42,575 nucleotides of DNA from an uncultured Collinsella sp. GTDB taxonomy: Bacteria; Actinomycetota; Coriobacteriia; Coriobacteriales; Coriobacteriaceae. The stretch is taken from contig UQSK01000011.1 in the NCBI GenBank assembly GCA_900543605.1, forward strand, positions 1 to 42,575, written 5' to 3'. Made by a program: the position numbers and the translations under genes. Position 1 is the stretch's first letter. Each line of letters begins with the position of its first letter. Below the pieces are notes generated by a model that had not been told where the DNA came from, made no database searches, and was given only the letters and a program-made list of their open reading frames with translations. Shown here piece by piece: positions 1 through 8,227 of the stretch.

Positions 1-49
1 ACGAGATTACTACGCGTCTCGTGGGCTCGGAGATGTGTATAAGAGACAG
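1..49 (+). other. Illumina Nextera i7 adapter (technical sequence)
   Basis: Bases 1-7 (ACGAGAT) match the 3' end of the P7 oligonucleotide. Bases 8-15 (TACTACGC) sit where the 8-base i7 index belongs. Bases 16-30 (GTCTCGTGGGCTCGG) are the Nextera read-2 adapter and 31-49 (AGATGTGTATAAGAGACAG) are the 19-bp Tn5 mosaic end. The order and lengths match a Nextera library exactly, so this is untrimmed adapter, not genome. Any start codon inside it is spurious. Confidence 0.98.
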
Positions 50-574
50 GTCAAGTTCCTGGCCTTTGTGCATGCGGATGCCTATGGCCGCGGCCTGGGT
101 ATCGATGCGACGAGTCCGGCGTTTGGCCCGCTTACCTGCAACGCTGGCGTCATCCGCGTGGCGGATGGCCATATTGAGCAGGTCATCGACGTGCGCTTCC
201 CCGACAGCACGAGTGCCGATACCATCCGCGAGCAGCTCGACCCGCTCGTGGGCCGTTTTGGCGTGACGTGCCGTGTGGGTCGTGCGAAGGTGCCGTTCTC
301 GGTCTCTGCCGACGATCCGGCCGTGAAGGCGCTTATTGATACCTATAACGAGTTTACAGGCAAGCATGCTGAGCCCTTTGCCATGGGCGGCGGCACGTAC
401 GCGCGCAACTTTGCCCGCGCCGTGTCGTTTGGTCCCGAGGAGACCGGTCTGGAGCTGCCCGCGTGGGGTGGCCAGATGCACGGCCCCAACGAGTGCGCCA
501 ACGAGGAACAGCTCAAGCAGGCGCTCAAGATCTACATTGTTGCGATCCTCCGTTTGAATGAATTAGAGCTTTAA
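50..574 (+). CDS. PepV/Sapep-like M20 dipeptidase, C-terminal fragment
   Basis: The 174 residues after the adapter are the C-terminal part of a zinc-dependent M20-family dipeptidase, a cytosolic enzyme that cleaves Xaa-Xaa dipeptides. The late catalytic-domain motif MGGGTYAR is at about residues 113-120 of the fragment. The final zinc-ligand region GGQMHGPNE follows about 25 residues later, as in PepV. The 5' end is lost at the contig edge, so the dimerisation domain is incomplete and the N-terminal zinc ligands are absent. Full members are about 450-470 aa. Family assignment is firm; substrate preference is not visible. The stop is followed by a large hairpin. Confidence 0.85.
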   Translation, partial: VKFLAFVHADAYGRGLGIDATSPAFGPLTCNAGVIRVADGHIEQVIDVRFPDSTSADTIREQLDPLVGRFGVTCRVGRAKVPFSVSADDPAVKALIDTYNEFTGKHAEPFAMGGGTYARNFARAVSFGPEETGLELPAWGGQMHGPNECANEEQLKQALKIYIVAILRLNELEL

Positions 575-595
575 GGTCTCGTGGTTTCCCAATCT

Positions 596-664
596 AAGTT
601 GCGGTGGAATAGTTCCTAGAATGGACCATTTGATGGCCAAGCAGGAACTATTTCACCGCAACTT
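596..664. repeat. Large inverted repeat, possible terminator of the dipeptidase gene
   Basis: Two 22-base arms, 596-617 and 643-664, are complementary except for one position that would be a G-U pair in RNA. The loop is 25 nt. A T-rich run (TTTGTTTTTATT) starts at the end of the right arm, as in a factor-independent terminator for the gene ending at 574. Stem and loop are longer than usual. The rest of 575-868 holds no gene I can support. It must contain the pst promoter, but I see no convincing PHO-box. Confidence 0.6.
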
Positions 665-868
665 TGTTTTTATTGGTGTAAAAGGCGGGTCATGCTTGGT
701 GGCGGGTTTGTTATTCGTTTGTAAAGGCCGTGCTGCGCTTGCGGTAAGGGTCTATCAAATGCCCGTAAGAAACCGCAGTTGGCGCGGGCGCTGCCCGATC
801 GAGGTCGTATCTTTCCAAACAGCAAAGCGGGCAGGGTGCCCGCGAGTCGCATGTATGAAAGGAAGATC

Positions 869-1807
869 ATGCTCGATCAGGCTTATTCTCGTCGTCAGTT
901 CCTCGGCCTCGCTGGTGGTCTTGTCAGCATCGTCGGTCTCGGTCTCGTTGGTTGCGGCGGTTCCGGCGCATCCGACGCCGCCGACAAGGGCAGCGCCGCT
1001 GCTGACGAGTCCGTCTCCGGCGAGGTGACCTATGACGGCGCCTCCTCGTTCCAGGCTCTCGTCGAGGCCGCTGCCGAGAAGTTCATGGATGCCAACCCGG
1101 ACGTCTCCGTCTCCGGCTCGGGCAACGGTTCGGGCAAGGGCCTGACCGCTGTCGCCGCAGGCACCGTCACCATCGGCAACTCCGACGTCTTCGCCGAGAC
1201 CAAGCTCGAGGCCGATCAGGTCAAGAACCTCGTCGACCACGAGGTCGCCGTCGTGGGTATGGGCCCCGTCGTCTCCAAGAACGTGACGGTCGACGACCTG
1301 TCCTTCGAGCAGCTCAAGGGCATCTTCTCCGGTCAGATTACCAACTGGAAGGAGGTCGGCGGCGACGACGCCACCATCGTCGTTCTCAACCGCAAGGCCG
1401 GCTCCGGCACCCGCGCCACCTTCGAGGCCGCCGTCTTTGGCGACGAGGCCGTCGACTTTAAGGGCGATGCCGAGCTCGACAAGTCCGGCGACGTCCAGAC
1501 TCAGATGGGCAGTACCGACAACGCCATCTCCTACCTCGACTTCTCGCACTTCGATGACTCCAAGTTCAACGCCATCAAAGTCGAGGGCGTCGAGCCCAAG
1601 AGCAAGAACGTCACCGACGACTCCTTCAAGATCTGGGCTACCGAGCACATGTACTGCTCCAAGGACGCCGACGAGGCCACCAAGGCCTTCCTGGAGTTTA
1701 TGCTCTCCGACGACGTTCAGGGCAAGCTCGTCGAGGAGCAGGGCTTTATCCCCGTCTCTGGCATGAAGGTCGTCAAGGACGCCAGCGGCAAGGTCTCTGC
1801 TAAATAA
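869..1807 (+). CDS. pstS: Phosphate-binding lipoprotein PstS
   Basis: Extracytoplasmic phosphate-binding component of the high-affinity PstSCAB importer, 312 aa. The start at 869 is chosen because GAAAGGAAG lies just upstream and the protein then opens with a Tat-type signal (SRRQFL, residues 7-12), a hydrophobic stretch and a lipobox LVGC with Cys29, implying a lipid-anchored protein exported folded. The Gly-rich substrate loop GSGNGSGKG (about residues 83-91) and the AGSGTR motif (about 175-180) are hallmarks of phosphate-binding PstS. It is first in a tight operon; pstC begins 25 bp downstream. It is probably induced by phosphate starvation, although no regulator site is recognisable upstream. 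Confidence 0.95.
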   Translation: MLDQAYSRRQFLGLAGGLVSIVGLGLVGCGGSGASDAADKGSAAADESVSGEVTYDGASSFQALVEAAAEKFMDANPDVSVSGSGNGSGKGLTAVAAGTVTIGNSDVFAETKLEADQVKNLVDHEVAVVGMGPVVSKNVTVDDLSFEQLKGIFSGQITNWKEVGGDDATIVVLNRKAGSGTRATFEAAVFGDEAVDFKGDAELDKSGDVQTQMGSTDNAISYLDFSHFDDSKFNAIKVEGVEPKSKNVTDDSFKIWATEHMYCSKDADEATKAFLEFMLSDDVQGKLVEEQGFIPVSGMKVVKDASGKVSAK

Positions 1808-1832
1808 GTAATCGCCCCCGGAAAGGTTTGCA

Positions 1833-2741
1833 ATGGCAAAACAGCTGCCAAAGCGCGACCTTGAGAACGTGGGCCTGGGCGTCACGGGCGCGTGCGTAGC
1901 GCTCGTGACGCTTGTCGTTGCCGCGCTCATCTTTATGGTCGCCCAAAAGGGCCTCTCGGCTTTTCTCAGGGACGGCGTCTCGGTTGTCGAGTTCTTCACC
2001 GGCACCAAGTGGGACCTGGCCAACACAGCCGAAAACGGCCTGCCCTATACCGGCGCCCTGCCCCTGATCGTCACCTCGTTTGCGGTCATGGTGCTCTCCA
2101 CGCTCATCGCGCTGCCCATCGCCATCGGCTCTGCCATCTTTGCGGTCGAGATTAGCCCTAAGTTTGGCTCCAAGGTCTTTCAGCCGCTCATTGAGCTTTT
2201 GACCGGTATTCCCTCGGTCGTCTTTGGCCTGATTGGCTTTCACGTGGTCGTCGGCCTTATGAAGAGCGTTTTCCACGTGAGTACGGGTCTGGGCATCTTG
2301 CCCGGCGCCATCGTGCTGGCTGTCATGATCCTGCCGACCATGACCACGCTTTCGGTCGATGGCCTGCGCGCTGTGCCCGATAGCTACCGTCAGGGCTCGC
2401 TCGCGCTGGGCTACACCCGCTGGCAGACCATCTGGCACGTGGTGCTCAAGTCCGCCATGCCGTCGCTCATGACTGCGGTCATCCTTGGCATGACGCGTGC
2501 CTTTGGCGAGACGCTCGCCGTGCGCATGGTTATCGGCGGCATCGAGGCCATGCCGACGTCGCTGCTGTCGCCGGCTTCGACCATCACCACCACGCTCACC
2601 ACGTCCATGGCGGTCTATGCCGAGGGCTCGGCCCAAGACGATGTTCTGTGGGCACTCGGCCTGCTGCTGATGGGCATGAGCCTCATCTTCATCCTGATCA
2701 TCCACCTTATCGGCCGCAAGGGGGCGAAGGCTCGTGGCTAG
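1833..2741 (+). CDS. pstC: Phosphate ABC transporter permease PstC
   Basis: Inner-membrane permease subunit of the phosphate importer, 302 aa, with about six predicted membrane segments. The ABC-permease EAA-type loop is visible near residues 185-205 (YRQGSLALGYTRWQTIW), the contact site for PstB. A GGAAAGG ribosome site precedes the ATG. The last codons overlap pstA by 8 bp, so translation is probably coupled. Length and motif order are normal for PstC. Confidence 0.94.
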   Translation: MAKQLPKRDLENVGLGVTGACVALVTLVVAALIFMVAQKGLSAFLRDGVSVVEFFTGTKWDLANTAENGLPYTGALPLIVTSFAVMVLSTLIALPIAIGSAIFAVEISPKFGSKVFQPLIELLTGIPSVVFGLIGFHVVVGLMKSVFHVSTGLGILPGAIVLAVMILPTMTTLSVDGLRAVPDSYRQGSLALGYTRWQTIWHVVLKSAMPSLMTAVILGMTRAFGETLAVRMVIGGIEAMPTSLLSPASTITTTLTTSMAVYAEGSAQDDVLWALGLLLMGMSLIFILIIHLIGRKGAKARG

Positions 2742-3656
2742 CACGCGTATCCACATCGACGAGGCGAGGCTCGGGCGTGTCCAAAAGCAGGACCGCTTCG
2801 CCACGGGCGTGTTGGCGGCGATCGTCGCCATCGTCATGCTCATCGTCGTCTCCATGGTGGCCTATATCCTGTTCGAGGGCATCTCGACGCTGTTCCAGCC
2901 GGGCTTTCTCACGGAGCCGTCGCGCGCCAACGGAACGCAGGGCGGCGTGCTCTACCAGCTGTTCGACTCGTTCTACCTGCTGCTGATCACTCTAGTCATC
3001 TCGGTGCCCATCAGCCTGGGCGGAGCGGTCTTCCTGGTTGAGTACGCGCCGAACGGCCCTATCCGCGACATCGCCTCCACCGCCATCGAGACCTTGTCCT
3101 CGCTGCCTTCCATCGTTGTCGGCATGTTCGGTTTTCTGGTGTTCTCGGTGCAGCTGGGCTGGAAGTACTCCATCATCTCCGGCGCCGTCGCGCTCACCAT
3201 GTTCAACATCCCCATCCTGGTGCGCGTGATCCAGCAGGCGCTCGAGGACGTGCCGCAGGCCCAGCGCGATGCGTGCCTGGCTATGGGCCTCACTCGCTGG
3301 GAGGCCACACTGCACATCCTGATTCCCGAGGCCATGCCTGCCATCGTGACGGGCATCGTGCTTTCGGCCGGCCGCGTGTTTGGTGAGGCCGCGGCGCTGC
3401 TCTTTACCTCGGGCATGAGCTCGCCGGTTCGTCTGAACTTCTTGAGCTTTAACCTGTCGAGCCCTACCTGCGCCTGGAACGTGTTCCGCCCCGGCGAGTC
3501 GCTCGCCGTGCATATCTACAAGATCTATGGCGAGGGCAGCCCCGAGGCCCAGCAGATCGTCTGGGGCACCGCGGCGCTGCTGATGATTTGCGTGCTGCTG
3601 TTTAACGTAATCGCCCGCATTGTGGGCAAGCAACTGGCAAGGAAGATGACGGCCGA

Positions 3657-3660
<4 letters not shown>
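2734..3660 (+). CDS. pstA: Phosphate ABC transporter permease PstA
   Basis: Second permease subunit, 308 aa, pairing with PstC to form the phosphate channel. It starts with GTG inside the end of pstC. About six hydrophobic segments are present. The EAA loop (AQRDACLAMGLTRWEATLHI, near residues 175-195) is clear and is followed by the PstA-typical GRVFGEAAALLFTSG. The stop codon overlaps the pstB start (ATGA), the third tightly coupled junction of the operon. Confidence 0.94.
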
Positions 3661-4529
<869 letters not shown>

Positions 4530-4585
4530 TCCGGGACATGCTTGAGGCCCGCGGCGGCCACGGTTGCCGCGGGACTGATTGGAGG

Positions 4586-4622
4586 GGCGGGTCATCTCTT
4601 TTGGGAGATGGCCCGCCTTTTT
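4586..4622 (+). terminator. Terminator of the pst operon
   Basis: A 13-bp stem (4586-4598 with 4605-4617, one G-U) closes a short TTTTGG loop and is followed by CTTTTTGC. It lies 56 bp after pstB, so the operon ends there and the following ABC-F gene is separately transcribed. Confidence 0.85.
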
Positions 4623-4634
4623 GCTCTGCGACCG

Positions 4635-4676
4635 AAACGACCGCCACAAAGGGGACAGGCGCCTTCGTGGTGGTTT
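4635..4676. repeat. Dispersed palindrome, CCACCACAAAGG family, copy 1
   Basis: Imperfect palindrome: CCGCCACAAAGG ... CCTTCGTGGTGG around a GGGGACAGGC core. It matches the copies at 17308, 31422, 32377, 33957 and 34363. This copy is the one not placed immediately after a stop codon; it follows the pst terminator. Confidence 0.85.
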
Positions 4677-4734
4677 GGGGTGGGGCTCGCTGCTATCATG
4701 GACAACGTTGAATTTCTACGAAGGAGCAGGGCAT

Positions 4735-6594
4735 ATGGCGATTCTTTTGGGATGCGATTCCGTCAGCCTAGAGTTTCCCACCAAGCATATTTTCGATAGC
4801 GTTACGCTCGGCGTGGGCGAGGGCGACCGTATTGGTATTGTCGGTAAAAACGGCGACGGTAAGTCGACGCTGCTGAGCGTGCTCGCCGGCACGTTGGAGC
4901 CCGACGACGGCCGCGTGACGCACCGCCGCGACACGACGATTGGATTGCTCGGCCAAAAGGATAACCTGGTCGATACCGACACCGTGCATCATGCCGTCGT
5001 CGGTGACACACCCGAATACGAGTGGGCCTCGAGCCCGCGTACGCGCCAGATTCTGGCCGGCCTTATTAGCGATGTGCCCTGGGAGGGCACGGTGGGCGAG
5101 CTTTCGGGCGGCCAGCGCCGTCGCGTGGACCTCGCGCGCCTGCTGATCGGCGACTACGACGTGCTCATGCTCGACGAGCCCACCAACCACCTGGACATGC
5201 GCACCATCAACTGGCTCGCGCGTCACTTAAAGGCCCGCTGGCAGCGCGGCCAGGGCGCGATGCTCGTGGTCACGCACGACCGCTGGTTTTTGGACGAGGT
5301 CTGCACCAGTATGTGGGAGGTCCACGACGGCCAGGTCGATCCCTTCGAGGGCGGCTACTCGGCCTACATTCTGCAGCGCGTGGAGCGCGACCGCATGGCC
5401 GCGGTTACCGAGGAGCGCCGTCGCAACATGGCGCGCAAGGAGCTCGCGTGGCTGAGCCGTGGCGCCCAGGCCCGTTCCACCAAGCCCAAGTTTCGCGTGG
5501 AGGCCGCCCGCGAACTCATCGCCGACGTGCCGCCCGTGCGCGACGAGCTGGAGCTCAAGCGCCTGGCGGTGAGCCGCCTGGGCAAGCAGGTTATCGATGT
5601 GGTCGACGTGGACGCCGGCTATGCGGATGCCGGCGGCGCGCCCAAACAGGTGCTCTCCGATGTGACCTGGCTCATTGGTGCGGGCGACCGCTATGGTCTT
5701 TTGGGCGAGAATGGCGCTGGCAAGTCGACGCTGCTCGATGTGATTCAGGGCAAGATCGCGCCCCTGCACGGCCGCGTGAAGATCGGCCAGACGGTGCGTT
5801 TTGGCGTGCTGTCGCAGCAGCTCGAGGAGCTCAAGCCCTACATGGGCGACACGATCCGCGAGGTGCTCGGCAACTATAAGAAGTACTACGTCATCGACGG
5901 CAAGGAGACTTCGCCCGAGAAGCTCTGCGAGCGTCTGGGCTTTACGACGCAGCAGCTCTGGAGTCGCATCGGCGATCTTTCGGGCGGTCAGCGCCGTCGC
6001 CTGTCGCTGCTGCTGACAATCCTGGACGAGCCCAACGTGCTCATCCTGGACGAGCCCGGCAACGACCTGGATACCGACATGCTCGCGATTGTCGAGGACC
6101 TGCTGGACGGCTGGCCCGGCACGCTGATCCTGGTGACGCACGATCGCTTTTTGATGGAGCGCGTGACCGACCAACAGTGGGCGCTGCTCGACGGCCACCT
6201 GACGCATATGCCCGGTGGCGTGGACCAGTACCTGCGCCTGTGCAACGCCACCGCCGAGGGCGAGCCCGTGGGCGCGCCGAGCGCCAAGACCGGCACGTTC
6301 GACACCGGCGCCGCGGCAGCTGCGGCCGAAAAGCCCAAGTCGAGCGGTCAGCCCAACGGCCTGTCCAACGCCGAGCGACAGAAGCTCCGCCGCGAGGTGA
6401 GCTCGCTTGAGCGCAAGATGGAGACGCAGCGCGCTCGCGTTGAGGAGGCCGAGGCCGCGATGGCCCAGGTCGACCCCACCAACTACACGGCGCTGGGCGA
6501 GCAGCAGGCAAAGATCGACGAGGCCCACGCCGCTATGGACGAGTTGGAGATGGCGTGGCTCGAGGCGAGCGAGAAGCTCGAGGGCGAGGAGTAG
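4735..6594 (+). CDS. ABC-F family ATPase (Uup-like)
   Basis: Soluble ATPase with two tandem nucleotide-binding domains, 619 aa, of the ribosome-associated ABC-F family. The start at 4735 follows GAAGGAG; a longer upstream frame runs through the palindromic repeat and is rejected. Walker A motifs GKNGDGKST (37-45) and GENGAGKST (about 324-332), two LSGGQ signatures (about 123 and 415) and Walker B DEPTNHLD and DEPGNDLD are seen. There is no transmembrane region. The C-terminus (about 535-619) is a charged coiled coil as in Uup, linked to DNA or ribosome binding. The second Walker B has Gly where ABC-F proteins usually have Thr. The role is inferred: translation rescue or ribosome maintenance rather than drug export. 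Confidence 0.88.
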   Translation: MAILLGCDSVSLEFPTKHIFDSVTLGVGEGDRIGIVGKNGDGKSTLLSVLAGTLEPDDGRVTHRRDTTIGLLGQKDNLVDTDTVHHAVVGDTPEYEWASSPRTRQILAGLISDVPWEGTVGELSGGQRRRVDLARLLIGDYDVLMLDEPTNHLDMRTINWLARHLKARWQRGQGAMLVVTHDRWFLDEVCTSMWEVHDGQVDPFEGGYSAYILQRVERDRMAAVTEERRRNMARKELAWLSRGAQARSTKPKFRVEAARELIADVPPVRDELELKRLAVSRLGKQVIDVVDVDAGYADAGGAPKQVLSDVTWLIGAGDRYGLLGENGAGKSTLLDVIQGKIAPLHGRVKIGQTVRFGVLSQQLEELKPYMGDTIREVLGNYKKYYVIDGKETSPEKLCERLGFTTQQLWSRIGDLSGGQRRRLSLLLTILDEPNVLILDEPGNDLDTDMLAIVEDLLDGWPGTLILVTHDRFLMERVTDQQWALLDGHLTHMPGGVDQYLRLCNATAEGEPVGAPSAKTGTFDTGAAAAAAEKPKSSGQPNGLSNAERQKLRREVSSLERKMETQRARVEEAEAAMAQVDPTNYTALGEQQAKIDEAHAAMDELEMAWLEASEKLEGEE

Positions 6595-6600
6595 GCGAGG

Positions 6601-7371
6601 ATGATCAAAGCCGCGTTTTTCGATATCGACGGCACGCTGCTGAGCTTTAAGACCCACCGGATTCCGGCGTCGGCGCAGCAGGTGCTCGACAGCTTTCACG
6701 AGCAGGGGATTGCGTGCGTGATCGCCACGGGCCGCCCGACCTACCAGATGCCCGATTGGCTGTTCGACTTGGGTTGGGATGCGTACATTACGCTTTCGGG
6801 CCAGCACTGCTTTGATGCCGAGGGCGTCTACCGCAGCTGCCCGATCGATCCGGACGACGTTGCGGTGATCGTGGACCAGGTGGCCGAGGGGTGCTACGAC
6901 TCGCTGTGCATGCAGGGCGAGAACTCGTTTGTGAACCGCCTGTCCGAGCGCGTGGTGACGGCTGGCAGCAACGCGGGAATCGTCTACCACGAGGAGCCGT
7001 TTGAGCACGCCTTTGACGCGCCGGTCTACCAGTTTTGCGCCTTTGTGGACCCCGACGACGAGCATATCGTGACCGATGCCGTGTCGCATTCGCTCACCAC
7101 GCGCTGGTGCGACCTGTTCTGTGACATTATTCCCGCTAACGGCGGCAAGGACCTGGGCGTGGCGGCGACGCTCGAGCGGCTTGGTATCGACGCGAGCGAG
7201 GCGATTGCCTTTGGCGACGGCGAGAACGACCTGTCGATGTTCTCGGCCGTGGGCACAAGTGTGGCCATGGGCAACGCGCAGGACACGGTGAAAGCTGCAG
7301 CGACCTATGTGACGACCGCCGTGGACGACGATGGCATCTACAACGCCGCGAAGCACTTTGGATTGATGTAA
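6601..7371 (+). CDS. Cof-type HAD-IIB family phosphatase
   Basis: Mg-dependent phosphohydrolase, 256 aa. Motif I FDIDGTLL (7-14), motif II ATGRP (about 42-46), and motif III/IV with K at about 181 (NGGKDLG) and GDGENDLSMF (about 202-211) define the HAD superfamily with a C2B cap, the Cof/YwpJ group acting on sugar phosphates, FMN or similar metabolites. It starts 6 bp after the ABC-F stop codon, so the two are almost certainly co-transcribed. The substrate cannot be told from sequence. Confidence 0.88.
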   Translation: MIKAAFFDIDGTLLSFKTHRIPASAQQVLDSFHEQGIACVIATGRPTYQMPDWLFDLGWDAYITLSGQHCFDAEGVYRSCPIDPDDVAVIVDQVAEGCYDSLCMQGENSFVNRLSERVVTAGSNAGIVYHEEPFEHAFDAPVYQFCAFVDPDDEHIVTDAVSHSLTTRWCDLFCDIIPANGGKDLGVAATLERLGIDASEAIAFGDGENDLSMFSAVGTSVAMGNAQDTVKAAATYVTTAVDDDGIYNAAKHFGLM

Positions 7372-7394
7372 CTGCGGGGCGGCACCCGGCGCCT

Positions 7395-7430
7395 GGGGAC
7401 ACTCCTTGCGGGGCGTCCCCATTTTGTTTT
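7395..7430 (+). terminator. Terminator-like hairpin, GGGGACACTCCTT family
   Basis: GGGGAC (7395-7400) pairs with GTCCCC (7415-7420), followed by ATTTTGTTTT. It lies 23 bp after the HAD stop codon. The left half GGGGACACTCCTTG recurs at 29521 and 42242, so this terminator belongs to a dispersed repeat family. Confidence 0.7.
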
Positions 7431-7451
7431 CGTCCCGCACGTTTTGTGAAA

Positions 7452-7513
7452 CACGGCTAACTTTTAGACAAAGTAGTAAGACATGGGCAACTTTTGCGGT
7501 AAAGTTAGCCGTG
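7452..7513. promoter_or_regulatory. Probable DtxR/MntR-family operator region
   Basis: Perfect 13-base inverted arms, CACGGCTAACTTT (7452-7464) and AAAGTTAGCCGTG (7501-7513), flank a 36-bp spacer that contains GGGCAACTTTTG (7485-7496). A further GGCTAACTAG lies at about 7527. These GGC(T)AACT half-sites sit just upstream of the metal-dependent regulator and suggest autoregulation. A related GGGCAACTATTGG occurs at the promoter at 13933. Binding is inferred. Confidence 0.6.
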
Positions 7514-7558
7514 GAAAGTATCCAAAGGCTAACTAGCAACCATCGCGAAAGGCGGCCC

Positions 7559-7948
7559 ATGGCCCTACGTGAATCCGGAGAAGACTATCTCGAATCGATC
7601 TACGTTCTGTCGGAACGTCAGGTCATCGTGCGCTCGATCGACGTTGCGGAGTACCTCGGCGTAACCAAGGCGAGCGTTTCCAAGGCCATGGCGACCTTGG
7701 AGAGCAATGGCTATGTCGAAATGGGCAAACGCGATGTGCATCTGACAGAGCGCGGGCTAGAGGTCGCCCGTCAAATGTGGGAGCGCCACTGCTTTTTCGT
7801 GGGCCTGCTGGAGGATGCGGGCGTATCGGCCGAGGTGGCGTCGCAAGAGGGCTGTCACATGGAGCACTGCCTGAGCGAGGAGAGCTTCGAGAAGCTAAGG
7901 GCGATGTTGGGTCGAGATGGGGCAACGGACCCAGCAACGGAACCCTAA
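7559..7948 (+). CDS. Metal-dependent regulator, DtxR/MntR family
   Basis: Transcriptional repressor activated by Fe(II) or Mn(II), 129 aa. An N-terminal winged helix (about 5-65) is followed by the dimerisation helices; there is no SH3 domain, so it has MntR size. Ligand positions can be read: Asp9, Glu12, His77, Cys99, Glu102, His103. MntR has Glu where this protein has Cys99, whereas DtxR/IdeR has Cys there (CxxEH), so the site looks iron-type in an MntR-sized frame. The start at 7559 follows GCGAAAGGCGG. The upstream region carries inverted GGCTAACT sites. It is convergent with the P-type ATPase gene. Confidence 0.88.
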   Translation: MALRESGEDYLESIYVLSERQVIVRSIDVAEYLGVTKASVSKAMATLESNGYVEMGKRDVHLTERGLEVARQMWERHCFFVGLLEDAGVSAEVASQEGCHMEHCLSEESFEKLRAMLGRDGATDPATEP

Positions 7949-8084
7949 CGAACCCCCAGCAGCGCGGAGTTCGCGCAAAGCGCGAACCAGCGAGCGGGAC
8001 CAAAGGCCCGACCAACAAAGTCCAACTCAGACAAGGAACCCCGCCAGCAAGCGATGCCCAAGAACCGCCAGCTGTGTCACCGCA

Positions 8085-8211
8085 GGCCGGGGTCGGGCTT
8101 GGTTTTGAAAACACTCCGCAGCGCGAGGCCCGCCTTTCCGTTGCTCCGCAGGAGCAGGAAAGACGGGCCTCATGCGCGAGGACGTTTTCAAAACCAAGCC
8201 CGACCCCGGCC
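8085..8211. repeat. Very long hairpin between convergent genes
   Basis: Arms 8085-8112 and 8184-8211 are perfectly complementary over 28 bp (GGCCGGGGTCGGGCTTGG at the outer end). Inside, GCGCGAGGCCCGCCTTTCC and its imperfect complement continue the stem, and the tip has its own TGCTCCGCAGGAGCA hairpin. The 127-bp segment therefore folds almost completely. It may end transcripts from both sides. A smaller perfect hairpin, GTTCGCG-CAAAG-CGCGAAC, lies at 7969-7987. Confidence 0.85.
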
Positions 8212-8227
8212 GGAGGGGCCACGAGTG

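Noticed and set aside
21..266. Open frames starting in the first 50 bases
   Set aside because: Their starts lie in adapter sequence.
755..2026. Minus-strand frame opposite pstS
   Set aside because: Repetitive Gly/Val/Asp-rich translation from the complement of a real gene; no ribosome site or domain.
5227..7560. Long minus-strand open frame (777 codons) opposite the ABC-F and HAD genes
   Set aside because: It lies antisense to two genes with full motif sets, its composition is Arg/Leu/Ala/His-rich as expected from GC-rich complement, and it matches no family.
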